Positions 42,562 through 50,952 of a DNA stretch of 64,000 bases are shown piece after piece. The stretch covers positions 141,305 to 205,304 of the forward strand of contig CACMIH010000002.1 in NCBI GenBank assembly GCA_902613755.1, given 5' to 3'. Numbering within the stretch: position 1 is the first letter of the stretch; the number at the start of each line of letters is the position of its first letter. A program made the position numbers and the translations under genes. This DNA is from an uncultured Pelagibacteraceae bacterium (GTDB taxonomy: Bacteria; Pseudomonadota; Alphaproteobacteria; Pelagibacterales; Pelagibacteraceae). Under the pieces are notes generated by a model. That model was not told where the DNA came from, made no database searches, and was given only the letters and a program-made list of their open reading frames with translations.

Positions 42562-42628
42562 ACTGACCAAATTAGTAATGGATTTTTATATAATTGACAT
42601 TATATAAGACTTTCTAACTCAAATTACT

Positions 42629-44452
42629 GTGGAAAGAATTATTACAAAATCGTTTGCTAGACTAATGGGTCGTGGAACTCATAGGGGTTTTATTACTTAT
42701 GAAGAGTTAAGCAAATCTTTAGGTAAAAGAAATCTATCAGATAATAACTTGGCACAAGCATTTATTCATATTTTAGATGAAAATATTTCTTTAGTAGAAA
42801 AAAAGTCAGATTTTAAAGTTTTAAGGAAAAAAGAAAATTCCAATAAAGAGGAAGGAAAAATAATCGAAAAAAGTGACGATCCTATTAGAATGTATTTAAG
42901 AGAGATGGGAGGAGTTGAACTTTTATCTAGAGAAGGCGAAATAGCAATTGCAAAAAGAATAGAAGCAGGAAAAGATGTAATGTTAATTGCACTTTCTCAA
43001 AGTCCAATTACTGCACAGCAATTTTTTGAATGGAATGAACAACTTCAGAAGGATGAAATACTTGTAAGAGAGATTATTGACATTGATACAAATTACATGG
43101 AAGATGAGTCAACAGGACCAAGCGCTAAGCAAAAAAATGCGGGCGAAACTGATAAAGATGATGGTTCATCAGATGAAGATGATGATTTTAATCCTACATT
43201 GGCTGCAATGGAAACAGAGATTAAACCAAAAGTTTTAAAAACGGTTAGTAAACTTACAAAAGATTATATTAAACTTATTAAGTATCAAAATGAAAAACTA
43301 GAAACTGTTTTAAACTCAAATAATTTTTCACCCGTAAAGGAGAAAGCTTATGAAAAAATTGTACAAGATATTCTTGAAAATATAAAATCCCTTCAGTTAT
43401 CACCATCTGTGTTGGAGGAACTTGTTCAAAAACATTATGTAGAAAATAAAAAAATTATATCCTTAGAGGGTAATTTATTAAGACTTGCTATGGACCACAA
43501 CATATCAAGAAATGAATTTATAAAATTTTATATAGGCAATGAAATTAATCCAAATCTGAAAAAATTTTTGGATACAAATACTACATGGAAGCAATTTTTC
43601 CAAAAAAATAAAAATGAGTTTAAAAATATAAGAGAAAGATTAATCGAGATAAGTTATAAGCTTGGAATATCTGTTACAGATTTTAAGAAGCTTGTTAGCA
43701 GGGTTCAAAAAGGTGAAAAGGAATCTAGGATAGCAAAAAAAGAAATGGTCGAGGCAAATTTAAGATTAGTTATTTCGATTGCCAAAAAATACACTAATAG
43801 AGGTCTTCAGTTTTTAGATTTAATTCAAGAGGGAAACATTGGATTGATGAAAGCAGTCGACAAATTTGAATATAGAAGAGGCTATAAATTTTCTACTTAT
43901 GCAACGTGGTGGATTAGACAGGCAATTACAAGATCTATAGCAGATCAAGCTAGAACTATTCGTATACCTGTTCACATGATAGAAACAATCAACAAAATTG
44001 TAAGAACACAAAGGTTAATACTGAGTGAATTTGGAAGAGAAGCTACACCAGAGGAATTAGCTCAAAAATTAAGAATGCCTTTGGATAAAGTTAGAAAAGT
44101 ATTAAAGATTTCAAAAGAACCTGTTTCATTAGAGAAACCAGTTGGAGATGAAGAGGACAGTAGCTTAGGAGATTTTATTGAGGATACTAAGGCATTGGCT
44201 CCGTTAGAACAAGCAATTAAGTCAAATCTTGGTGAAGCAACTACAAAGATATTATCTACACTGACACCAAGAGAAGAGAGAGTTTTAAGAATGAGATTTG
44301 GAGTAGGTATGAATACTGATCATACTCTTGAGGAAGTTGGTTTACAGTTTTCTGTAACAAGAGAAAGAATAAGACAAATTGAGGCTAAAGCTCTTAGAAA
44401 ACTAAAGCATCCTAGTAGATCGAAACAATTAAAAAGTTTTTTAGAAAGTTAA
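42629..44452 (+). CDS. rpoD: Primary RNA polymerase sigma factor RpoD
   Basis: A 607-residue sigma-70 starting at GTG 42629. Region 1.1 resembles [21 protein letters not shown]. Region 1.2/2.1 contains [21 protein letters not shown], and an acidic non-conserved insert follows. Region 2 has [21 protein letters not shown], and -10 recognition lies in [19 protein letters not shown]. Region 4 is at the end ([20 protein letters not shown]). It is third in yqeY-dnaG-rpoD, the typical macromolecular-synthesis operon, but a 67-base AT-rich gap before it may hold its own promoter. Confidence 0.98.
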   Translation: MERIITKSFARLMGRGTHRGFITYEELSKSLGKRNLSDNNLAQAFIHILDENISLVEKKSDFKVLRKKENSNKEEGKIIEKSDDPIRMYLREMGGVELLSREGEIAIAKRIEAGKDVMLIALSQSPITAQQFFEWNEQLQKDEILVREIIDIDTNYMEDESTGPSAKQKNAGETDKDDGSSDEDDDFNPTLAAMETEIKPKVLKTVSKLTKDYIKLIKYQNEKLETVLNSNNFSPVKEKAYEKIVQDILENIKSLQLSPSVLEELVQKHYVENKKIISLEGNLLRLAMDHNISRNEFIKFYIGNEINPNLKKFLDTNTTWKQFFQKNKNEFKNIRERLIEISYKLGISVTDFKKLVSRVQKGEKESRIAKKEMVEANLRLVISIAKKYTNRGLQFLDLIQEGNIGLMKAVDKFEYRRGYKFSTYATWWIRQAITRSIADQARTIRIPVHMIETINKIVRTQRLILSEFGREATPEELAQKLRMPLDKVRKVLKISKEPVSLEKPVGDEEDSSLGDFIEDTKALAPLEQAIKSNLGEATTKILSTLTPREERVLRMRFGVGMNTDHTLEEVGLQFSVTRERIRQIEAKALRKLKHPSRSKQLKSFLES

Positions 44453-44456
44453 TTTT

Positions 44457-44531
44457 GGGCCGTTAGCTCAATAGTAGAGTACTGCATTGACATTGCAGGG
44501 GTAGTTGGAGCGTAACCAACACGGCCCACCA
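44457..44531 (+). tRNA. tRNA-Val (anticodon GAC) with non-canonical elbow
   Basis: All four stems close: acceptor GGGCCGT/ACGGCCC, D stem GCTC/GAGT, anticodon stem CTGCA/TGCAG around TTGACAT (anticodon GAC, 44489-44491), T stem GTTGG/CCAAC. An encoded CCA is at 44529-44531. The loops are odd: the T loop is AGCGTAA instead of TTCRANY, and the D loop AATAGTA has no GG. It is 4 bases after rpoD. Intact stems and CCA argue for function; low search scores could make automatic tools miss it. Confidence 0.85.
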
Positions 44532-44589
44532 ATTTTGATATATCTTTAATTGATAATTAAAAAAAAATGATATAATTAATCTTATTTTT

Positions 44590-44666
44590 GGGCCTGTAGC
44601 TCAGTTGGTTAGAGCAGTACACTCATAATGTATTGGTCCCAGGTTCGAGTCCTGGCGGGCCCACCA
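44590..44666 (+). tRNA. tRNA with CAT anticodon, probably tRNA-Ile2 (lysidine type)
   Basis: A fully canonical 77-base tRNA with encoded CCA (44664-44666), T loop TTCGAGT and D loop with GG. The anticodon loop is CTCATAA. A CAT anticodon can be initiator Met, elongator Met or Ile2. The initiator is excluded by its acceptor and anticodon stems. The acceptor pairs C4-G69 and C5-G68, and the variable loop TGGTC, resemble E. coli tRNA-Ile2, in which those two pairs are known determinants for TilS. I therefore favour Ile2, though elongator Met is possible. Confidence 0.93.
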
Positions 44667-44761
44667 GTAAAATCAACATTTATTTACGTTGAGCAAATAA
44701 TACAACCTTCCAGGTACGCACATAGGTAATCACTCAATACTCGTTTTTGTTTAATTCTAAA

Positions 44762-44810
44762 TTATTTTTGGTATATTTTTTAAAGATAATTCGTTCTAGC
44801 AGTACACTCA
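44762..44810 (+). repeat. Partial tandem copy of the CAT tRNA 5' half (decayed)
   Basis: Two blocks of the tRNA at 44590 recur about 180-185 bases downstream in the same order. TTATTTTTGG (44582-44591, tRNA start and flank) reappears at 44762-44771. The 13-mer AGCAGTACACTCA (44613-44625, D-stem to anticodon) reappears at 44798-44810. The intervening sequence no longer folds as a tRNA. It looks like a degraded duplication or the remnant of a recombination at the tRNA. Confidence 0.5.
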
Positions 44811-44848
44811 ATTTTAATCAGAAATTGTTACTTATTGTGCAAAAAAAA

Positions 44849-45439
44849 CTAATTTTCAGCAAATTTTTTTAAAGTTTCGAATAAAACTTTTATATCCCCA
44901 TTGTTGGAGTTTAATATTGAGGCAAATTCTTCTTTTTGAGTTCTTGCTAAGCTCAGACCCTCAATAATTAAGTCTCGAATTAAAGGATTTTCAGGATTTT
45001 TTGTGTAAACCCTCCAATCAATTTTAACCTCAGGTCTTTCAGATGTAGCAATCAGCAAACTATTTACAATTGTATAATTTTTGTTTATGACCTCTTTTCC
45101 TTGAACTTCAATCTTAGGGTTAGTATATTCTGATAACCTACTAGAAAAACTTTTTAAAAAATATTTCTCAAATAAACTTAAATATTTTTTTTTCTGATTT
45201 TCATCTAAATTTTTTCTAGCTGAACCAATTGAGTAATATCCTACTCCTTTAATATCTACGGTGTCTTTCGCTATTATTTTTAATTGAATTATTTTTTCTT
45301 CTTTTGAAATATTTTTAGAAAGTACCTCTGATGCTCTATTTACTGTGGATTGAACAAAAACATCTGGTTGAATAGAATAAACATTTCCAAAATTTAAGTT
45401 TAATAATAATAAAATTAAAATAATTTTTTTTATTTTCAT
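44849..45439 (-). CDS. mlaC: Phospholipid-transport periplasmic protein MlaC
   Basis: A 196-residue exported protein of the Ttg2D/MlaC family, with a signal peptide (IILILLLLNLNFGNVYS). The core shows RKNLDENQKKKYLSLFEKYF, followed by the beta-sheet region IVNSLLIATSERPEVKIDWRV and RDLIIEGLSLARTQKEEF. MlaC ferries phospholipids across the periplasm between the outer-membrane MlaA and the inner-membrane MlaFEDB pump. The ABC components are not in this window. It follows mlaA by 15 bases. Confidence 0.92.
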   Translation of the reverse strand: MKIKKIILILLLLNLNFGNVYSIQPDVFVQSTVNRASEVLSKNISKEEKIIQLKIIAKDTVDIKGVGYYSIGSARKNLDENQKKKYLSLFEKYFLKSFSSRLSEYTNPKIEVQGKEVINKNYTIVNSLLIATSERPEVKIDWRVYTKNPENPLIRDLIIEGLSLARTQKEEFASILNSNNGDIKVLFETLKKFAEN

Positions 45440-45454
45440 TAATGATTTCTTAGC

Positions 45455-46255
45455 TTATTTACTATCTATTTCTTCCCAGTCCTCTTCATCTTTGTACAAA
45501 ACTTCTATGCTTCCTCTTTGATTGTTATTAATTTTATTTTCTCTATCTTGAACATATAGACTTTTAACAGAAGCATAAAAATCTAATGAATTTTTCTCAA
45601 GATTATCGAAAGAGTCTATGTTATTTGCTCTAAAATCAATACCGTTTAAAGCTTTTGATGTTAAATAAAGTCTTTCACTTAAAAATTCATTATTTCCATG
45701 TGTTGACGCATTGTACCAAGGGTCACCACCAATCACATTTGCAAAAGATCCTGCTGTATCTCTAACTGTTGAAGGTCCTAAAACTGGAAGAACCAAATAA
45801 CATCCTGGCCCAACACCCCATGCACCTAAAGTTTGTCCATAATCTTCTTTTTCATATTTTGGAAATCCCATTTTGTTAGCAACATCTATTGTTCCTAGTA
45901 ATCCAACAGTAGTATTTACAGCTAGTCTGGCAGTATTGATAATTGCTAATTTAACATCTCCTTGTAAAATATTATTTGGTATAGTTATAAGATTAGATAA
46001 ATTCTTAACCACATTACTAGTTCCTCTTTGTATTGGATCAGGTAATTTTTTATAATTCTTCGCTATTGGTTTTATAACTGCTTTATCTAAACCTTGATTA
46101 AAAGCAAAAGTTGCTCGATTTAATCTTTCAAAACAGTCTTTTATCTCTTTTTGCTCTTCTTTATTATTTAACGCTAATTCACCATCATCACCAGCATTAA
46201 CATTAAAAGTCAATAAAAAGAACGAAAATATTATTATTATAAGTTTTTTCAACAT
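45455..46255 (-). CDS. mlaA: MlaA/VacJ family outer-membrane lipid-asymmetry protein
   Basis: A 266-residue protein with FERLNRATFAFNQGLDKAVIKP, the glycine-rich NTARLAVNTTVGLLGTIDVA, EDYGQTLGAWGVGPGCYLVLP and GPSTVRDTAG, all diagnostic of MlaA. It works with MlaC to move misplaced phospholipids out of the outer leaflet. The N-terminal signal ends in NVNAGDDGE and has no lipobox cysteine, so it is probably not lipidated, unlike E. coli MlaA. The C-terminal tail is acidic. It forms a two-gene unit with mlaC. Confidence 0.95.
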   Translation of the reverse strand: MLKKLIIIIFSFFLLTFNVNAGDDGELALNNKEEQKEIKDCFERLNRATFAFNQGLDKAVIKPIAKNYKKLPDPIQRGTSNVVKNLSNLITIPNNILQGDVKLAIINTARLAVNTTVGLLGTIDVANKMGFPKYEKEDYGQTLGAWGVGPGCYLVLPVLGPSTVRDTAGSFANVIGGDPWYNASTHGNNEFLSERLYLTSKALNGIDFRANNIDSFDNLEKNSLDFYASVKSLYVQDRENKINNNQRGSIEVLYKDEEDWEEIDSK

Positions 46256-46353
46256 ACTAAATTATATATTATATACTTATGGTTTGTAAATTAACATTTA
46301 ATTTTAAAAGTTGTCTATAAAGTGTTTATAAAAAGCCAAAATTTATCCCTTAA

Positions 46354-47088
46354 ATGATTAAGAATACAACTTTAAATTACTCAATAAATTTTGACCCTAA
46401 AAAAAGAAAAATAAAAGAAATCAAATTTATAATTTTTCATTATACAGGTATGAAAAAAGAAATTGACGCATTAAAAAGATTAACAAGCGCAAAATCAAAA
46501 GTAAGCAGTCATTACTTTATTAAAAATAATGGTAAAATATTAACTTTAGTTCCAGATTTATATGTTGCTTGGCATTCAGGAGTCTCATCTTGGCAAAAAT
46601 ATAGATCAATAAATAAAAATTCTATAGGTATTGAAATAAGTAATCCAGGACATGGAATCAAATATAAAAAATTTAATAAAAAACAAGTTAGGTCGATATT
46701 AAGATTAACTAAATTTTTAATCAAAAAATATAAAATAAAGTCTAAATTCATCTTGGGTCATTCAGATGTTTCTCCAGATAGAAAAATAGATCCTGGAGAA
46801 AAATTTCCTTGGGAGTATTTATCAAAAAGAAACATTGGTATTTGGCATGATTTAAATAAAAAAAAACTTTTGAAGGAAAGGAATCGAAAATTAGGTGAGT
46901 TAGATAAAAATATGTTTATTCAAAATTTGTATAAAATTGGCTATGGAAAAAAATTGAAAAGAAATGTTAAAAATTTTAAAATACTTACAAATTCATTTCA
47001 AAGAAGATTTAGACAAGAGCTGATTAATGGTATAATTGATAAAGAATGCCTAATAATAAGCAAAAATCTTGTTACAAAATTTAGATAA
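46354..47088 (+). CDS. N-acetylmuramoyl-L-alanine amidase (Amidase_2, AmiD-like)
   Basis: A 244-residue zinc amidase cutting the amide between MurNAc and the peptide stem. Zinc ligands appear in IIFHYTGM (His) and in ILGHSDVSPDRKIDPGEKFPW (His and, with Lys/Asp, the catalytic region). NSIGIEISNPG holds the conserved Glu. No clear signal peptide precedes the domain, so it may be cytoplasmic and act in muropeptide recycling. It has a helical C-terminal extension. It is divergent from mlaA. Confidence 0.9.
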   Translation: MIKNTTLNYSINFDPKKRKIKEIKFIIFHYTGMKKEIDALKRLTSAKSKVSSHYFIKNNGKILTLVPDLYVAWHSGVSSWQKYRSINKNSIGIEISNPGHGIKYKKFNKKQVRSILRLTKFLIKKYKIKSKFILGHSDVSPDRKIDPGEKFPWEYLSKRNIGIWHDLNKKKLLKERNRKLGELDKNMFIQNLYKIGYGKKLKRNVKNFKILTNSFQRRFRQELINGIIDKECLIISKNLVTKFR

Positions 47089-47128
47089 TTTTTCTTGAAA
47101 ATTTTAACTTTAGTAATAAATTGAACAC

Positions 47129-47485
47129 TGCCAGATAAATGACTTATCGCTTTAAATTATTTTAAAGAGGAAAGTCCGGGCTCTACAAGGACACAGTGCC
47201 AGGTAATACCTGGCGGGGGAAACCCTAGGGACAGTGCCACAGAAAATAAACCGCCATAACATGGCAAGGGTGAAAAGGTGTGGTAAGAGCACACCGGTTC
47301 TATTGGTAACAATGAACGCTGGAAAACCCCACTGGGAGCAAGACTAAGTAGAGATGACATTGTTGAAAAACTAAAAGCCGTCCTTGGCTAGTCATCAGGG
47401 TTAGTTGCTTGAGCTTAAGAGTGATCTTAAGCCTAGACAAATGATAGGTTTTAATGACAGAACCCGGCTTATAGTTTATCTGGCA
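47129..47485 (+). ncRNA. rnpB: RNase P RNA (class A)
   Basis: The catalytic RNA of RNase P, which trims tRNA 5' leaders. Conserved blocks in order are GAGGAAAGTCCGGGCT, GGGGGAAACCC, GGACAGTGCCACAGAAA, AGGGTGAAAAGGTG, GTAAGAGCACACCGG, GGGAGCAAGACTA, ACAAATGATAGG and AACCCGGCTTATAG. The P1 helix is formed by TGCCAGATAAA (47129-47139) and TTTATCTGGCA (47475-47485), which set the ends. About 357 bases, within the usual range. Ends are good to a few bases. Confidence 0.97.
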
Positions 47486-47594
47486 CTTCAAATAAAAATA
47501 TCTCTATAAGTTTCATAGTTTGTTCTCATTTTATAAGTACCAATGTCTATTTTCTTTATTATTAAAACAATAACAGTACTAAAATAATTAGGTA

Positions 47595-47648
47595 TTGACG
47601 TCTAGTTGTAAAACCCATAATATCCCATAAATTCCCATTTATGTGGGA
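47595..47648 (+). promoter_or_regulatory. mraZ/dcw promoter with MraZ-type operator
   Basis: A strong promoter: -35 TTGACG (47595-47600), 17-base spacer, -10 TAATAT (47618-47623), giving a start near 47630. Three CCCA boxes at 47614-47617, 47624-47627 and 47634-47637 are exactly 10 bases apart. On the minus strand they read TGGGA-N5-TGGGA-N5-TGGGT, the spacing known for MraZ sites in E. coli. They flank and touch the -10 box. A fourth, inverted TGGGA is at 47644-47648. This predicts autorepression by MraZ. Confidence 0.75.
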
Positions 47649-47667
47649 ATAAAGGAATTTATGTTTT

Positions 47668-48126
47668 ATGTTTTTATCAACATACGAAAACAAATTAGAC
47701 AAAAAAGGGAGAGTATCTGTGCCTGCTAGTTTTAGGTCACATTTATCCAACTTAGGTTACAATGGCGTTATTTGTTATCCATCGTTTAATAACTCATCTA
47801 TAGAAGCATGTTCCCAAGATAGAATTGAAAAAATTTCTTCAGCAATTGACTCTTTAAATCCCTTTGAGGAAAAAAGAGATTATTTTGCAACGTCAATATT
47901 AGCAGAAAGTATAAATTTACAATTTGATAGTGAGGGCAGAATTTCACTTTCATCAAAACTATTAAAACATGCAAAAATAAAAAATAGCATGTTGTTTGTT
48001 GGTCAAGGCCAAACATTTCAAATATGGGAACCAACAGCATTTGAAAAATTTAAGATAACAGCGAGAAAAAAAGCAAATATTAATCGTGGTAATCTTAAAT
48101 GGGAGCTTCAACATAACAAACAATAG
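47668..48126 (+). CDS. mraZ: Transcription regulator MraZ
   Basis: A 152-residue double-AbrB-type DNA-binding protein that represses the dcw cluster in E. coli. The first half begins MFLSTYENKLDKKGRVSVPASFR and the second half has LQFDSEGRISLSSKLLKHA, the two repeats that build the ring-forming fold. ATG 47668 is preceded by AAGGA at 47652-47656; an ATG at 47661 is out of frame. Repeats matching its known binding site overlap its promoter. Confidence 0.95.
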   Translation: MFLSTYENKLDKKGRVSVPASFRSHLSNLGYNGVICYPSFNNSSIEACSQDRIEKISSAIDSLNPFEEKRDYFATSILAESINLQFDSEGRISLSSKLLKHAKIKNSMLFVGQGQTFQIWEPTAFEKFKITARKKANINRGNLKWELQHNKQ

Positions 48127-48136
48127 GGGATAAAAG

Positions 48137-49621
48137 ATGACAATTAACTTTAAAGCACCAGAGATAAAAGAGCTTCAGCCGCGATTACTTGTTTTAGGAG
48201 TCGGTGGTGCTGGAGGAAATGCAATTAACGAAATGATAGAAAACAATCTACAGGGTGTAGAGTTTATTGCAGTAAATACTGATGCTCAAGATTTGAAGCT
48301 TAGTAAAGCAAAAACTAGAATTCAAATTGGTTTGAACTTAACAAAAGGTTTAGGAGCTGGAGCAAAAATAGATATTGGACAAGCTGCTGCTGATGAATCT
48401 TTAAATGAAATTATAAATACACTCCAGGGTGCTAATATGGTGTTTATCGCAGCTGGTATGGGCGGTGGAACGGGAACAGGTGCTGCTCATGTTATCGCAA
48501 GAGCTGCAAAAGAATTAAATATATTGACTGTAGGCGTTGTGACTCTTCCATTTTTATATGAAGGCCCTTCTAGAATGAGAAGAGCACAACAAGGTTTAGA
48601 AGAGTTAAGAAAACATGTTGATACAATCATAGTTATTCCAAATCAAAATTTGTTCAAAATAGCAAACGAGCAAACAACTTTTGAAGAATCTTTTAATCTT
48701 TCAAATAATGTTTTAATGCATGGAGTTCAAAGTGTAACAGATTTAATGGTAAGACCTGGGATAATTAATTTAGATTTTGCTGATGTTGAAACTGTAATGG
48801 CGTCTATGGGTAAGGCCATGATGGGAACAGGTGAGGCTGAAGGTGAAAGCAGAGCTATGCAGGCAACTGAAATGGCAATAAGCAATCCTTTGATAGATGA
48901 TTACACTTTAAAGGGTGCAAAGGGATTGTTAGTTAATATTACTGGTGGCAAAGATCTAAAACTTTTTGAAGTTGATGAAGTAGTTAATAAAATTAGATCA
49001 GAAGTTGAAGCAGACGCTGAGATAATAATTGGAGCAATTACAGACTCTGAGCTTAATGGTAAAATAAGAGTTTCAATCGTTGCAACTTCTTTAGATGGTC
49101 AACAGCCCGAGTCAAAATCAGTCGTAAATATGGTTCACAGAATTCAAAATCGTAATCCTGGTTACTCTGATTTTTCAAACTTGGGATCATCTCAAGCATT
49201 CAATTTTTCAAATACAACAGCATCAAACCCAATTACACATGGAGCTAATGCTTTAAAACTTGAAAATGAGGTTATGCAAGAGCAACAAACCGAAAATTCT
49301 CATAATCAAATGATGAATGAGAAAGTTATTCAAAACACTAGTATGGAAAGTGAAAGTATAGTTGATGATAATTCGGTTAATGAAATAGAAAAATCTTTTG
49401 CACAGGAGGCTATAGAAACAACTCATGAAGAACCTATAGAGAACAATGTTGAGGAAAAAGTTTCTAATGATCTTAAAGAATTTGGAGTTGATTCTGATGC
49501 ACCAGATTTGTTCAGCTCTGAAGTAGAAAATTCAAGTCCTGAAGATTTATTATCCTCAAATGAAGAAGAAGAAGAGGATGATCTTGAGATACCAGCATTC
49601 TTAAGAAGACAAAAAAATTAA
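48137..49621 (+). CDS. ftsZ: Cell division protein FtsZ
   Basis: The tubulin-like GTPase that forms the Z ring, 494 residues. The nucleotide loops are [17 protein letters not shown] and the tubulin signature [13 protein letters not shown]; the T7 synergy loop is [11 protein letters not shown]. After about residue 320 comes a long acidic, glutamine- and asparagine-rich linker, ending in the FtsA/ZipA-binding peptide [18 protein letters not shown] sits before the ATG as a ribosome-binding site. Unusually, it lies second in the cluster, between mraZ and rsmH. Confidence 0.98.
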   Translation: MTINFKAPEIKELQPRLLVLGVGGAGGNAINEMIENNLQGVEFIAVNTDAQDLKLSKAKTRIQIGLNLTKGLGAGAKIDIGQAAADESLNEIINTLQGANMVFIAAGMGGGTGTGAAHVIARAAKELNILTVGVVTLPFLYEGPSRMRRAQQGLEELRKHVDTIIVIPNQNLFKIANEQTTFEESFNLSNNVLMHGVQSVTDLMVRPGIINLDFADVETVMASMGKAMMGTGEAEGESRAMQATEMAISNPLIDDYTLKGAKGLLVNITGGKDLKLFEVDEVVNKIRSEVEADAEIIIGAITDSELNGKIRVSIVATSLDGQQPESKSVVNMVHRIQNRNPGYSDFSNLGSSQAFNFSNTTASNPITHGANALKLENEVMQEQQTENSHNQMMNEKVIQNTSMESESIVDDNSVNEIEKSFAQEAIETTHEEPIENNVEEKVSNDLKEFGVDSDAPDLFSSEVENSSPEDLLSSNEEEEEDDLEIPAFLRRQKN

Positions 49622-49639
49622 TGGTCTTCAAAGAAATAA

Positions 49640-50650
49640 ATGGACGCCACCACAGTACTAAAAGTGCAAAAGCATTATCCGGTACTGCTAAAAGAAATTA
49701 TTAGTGTTATTTCCCCTCAACATGGTGGCACATTTATTGATTGTACTTTTGGTCAAGGTGGCTATACCAAACAAATTCTAAATTTTGAAAATACAAATGT
49801 AATAGCTCTAGACAGAGATATAGACAGTAAAAAAATTGCTAATCAATTAAAAGAAAATTACGAAGATAGATTTATTTTTAAAAATATTAAATTTAGTCAA
49901 TTAAATAATTTAAAACTTAGAAATGAAAATATAAGAGGAATAATTTTTGACCTAGGCTATTCTTATACTCAAATTAAAGACCCACAAAAAGGATTATCAT
50001 TCCAATCAGGAGGCGAATTAAATATGCAGCTTGGATTAAATAGTTATTCAGCAGAAGATGCAATTAATAAGCTTGATGAAAAAGAATTAGAAAAAATTTT
50101 TAAATATTTTGGTGATGAAAAAGAAGCAAAATACATTGCACATAATATTATAAAAGAAAGATCAAGAAACAAAATAACCACTAAAGGTTTGGTTGAAATT
50201 ATTGATAAATCAAAAAAAAGAAAAAATTTTAAAGTTCATAATGCAACCAAAGTTTTTCAGGCTCTTAGAATATTTGTAAATAAAGAAATAAGTGAATTAA
50301 TTTTTGGACTAATCAATGCTGCTAAAGTTTTAAAAAAAGGAGGGATTTTAGGTGTAGTTACATTCCATTCTTTAGAGGATAAAATTGTAAAATATTTTTT
50401 TAAAAGTCTTTCTGAAAATAAAAGTATTTCAAGATATAGTCCATTTGTAAAACAATCAGATACTCTATTTAATTTAATCCAAAAAAAACCTATAACGCCG
50501 ACCGCTGAGGAGGTAAGCGAAAATCCACCATCTAGATCTGCTAAATTTAGATATGGAATAAAAAAAACTGATTTTTATAATTTTGATACAGATATAGAGA
50601 AAAAATTCAGAAATTATATTGAAATTGAAAATTATGGAGACAAACTGTGA
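49640..50650 (+). CDS. rsmH: 16S rRNA (cytosine(1402)-N4)-methyltransferase RsmH/MraW
   Basis: A 336-residue SAM methyltransferase acting on the ribosomal decoding centre. The N-terminal [22 protein letters not shown] loop [34 protein letters not shown] and late [15 protein letters not shown] are all diagnostic of MraW. It follows ftsZ by 18 bases, whereas in the standard order it follows mraZ directly. Its tail overlaps the ftsL start (GTGA). Confidence 0.96.
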   Translation: MDATTVLKVQKHYPVLLKEIISVISPQHGGTFIDCTFGQGGYTKQILNFENTNVIALDRDIDSKKIANQLKENYEDRFIFKNIKFSQLNNLKLRNENIRGIIFDLGYSYTQIKDPQKGLSFQSGGELNMQLGLNSYSAEDAINKLDEKELEKIFKYFGDEKEAKYIAHNIIKERSRNKITTKGLVEIIDKSKKRKNFKVHNATKVFQALRIFVNKEISELIFGLINAAKVLKKGGILGVVTFHSLEDKIVKYFFKSLSENKSISRYSPFVKQSDTLFNLIQKKPITPTAEEVSENPPSRSAKFRYGIKKTDFYNFDTDIEKKFRNYIEIENYGDKL

Positions 50651-50952
50651 AAAAGTTTGCTTTAGCAGTCGTGATTTTTTTATTAGTTCTATCAACTGCT
50701 ATAATTAAGAATACCACAAAACAGATTGAAGATGAAATATTTACAGTAAATGAAAATATAAGAGTTTTAAAATCTGAATTTGAAAATGTTTCTTTGGACT
50801 ATGATTATTTAAGCTCTGCAGAAAAATTACTTGAATATCAATCTCAGTATTTTGATGATGAGTTAATTCAAAAAAATATAAACGACATAAAAATCTATAA
50901 AATTTCAGGTGGTATAAAGAAAATTAAAAATTTCAAAATTATTAAAGAGTAA
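50647..50952 (+). CDS. FtsL-like cell division protein
   Basis: A 101-residue bitopic protein beginning at GTG 50647. One N-terminal membrane helix ([17 protein letters not shown], about 3-19) is followed by a polar coiled-coil-prone region ([20 protein letters not shown]). Sequence conservation of FtsL is low, so the identity rests on size, topology and position between rsmH and ftsI. It would bridge FtsQ/FtsB to FtsW/FtsI. Its stop and the ftsI start share a base (TAATG). Confidence 0.75.
   Translation: MKKFALAVVIFLLVLSTAIIKNTTKQIEDEIFTVNENIRVLKSEFENVSLDYDYLSSAEKLLEYQSQYFDDELIQKNINDIKIYKISGGIKKIKNFKIIKE

Noticed and set aside
42589..42608. rpoD promoter from TTGACA (42594) and TATAAG (42603)
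   Set aside because: The boxes are only 3 bases apart, so they cannot work together; other AT-rich combinations here are too weak to call.
44457..44531. tRNA-Val as a pseudogene
   Set aside because: All stems pair, the anticodon loop is normal, the CCA is encoded, and the loop changes look compensatory; decay would be expected to break stems.
44673..44692. Hairpin TCAAC...GTTGA after the CAT tRNA as a terminator
   Set aside because: Only five base pairs with a 10-base loop and no following run of T; not convincing.
47157..47491. Two minus-strand frames of 67 and 63 codons
   Set aside because: They lie entirely on the RNase P RNA, whose conserved blocks explain the sequence; they are the familiar spurious proteins called opposite rnpB.
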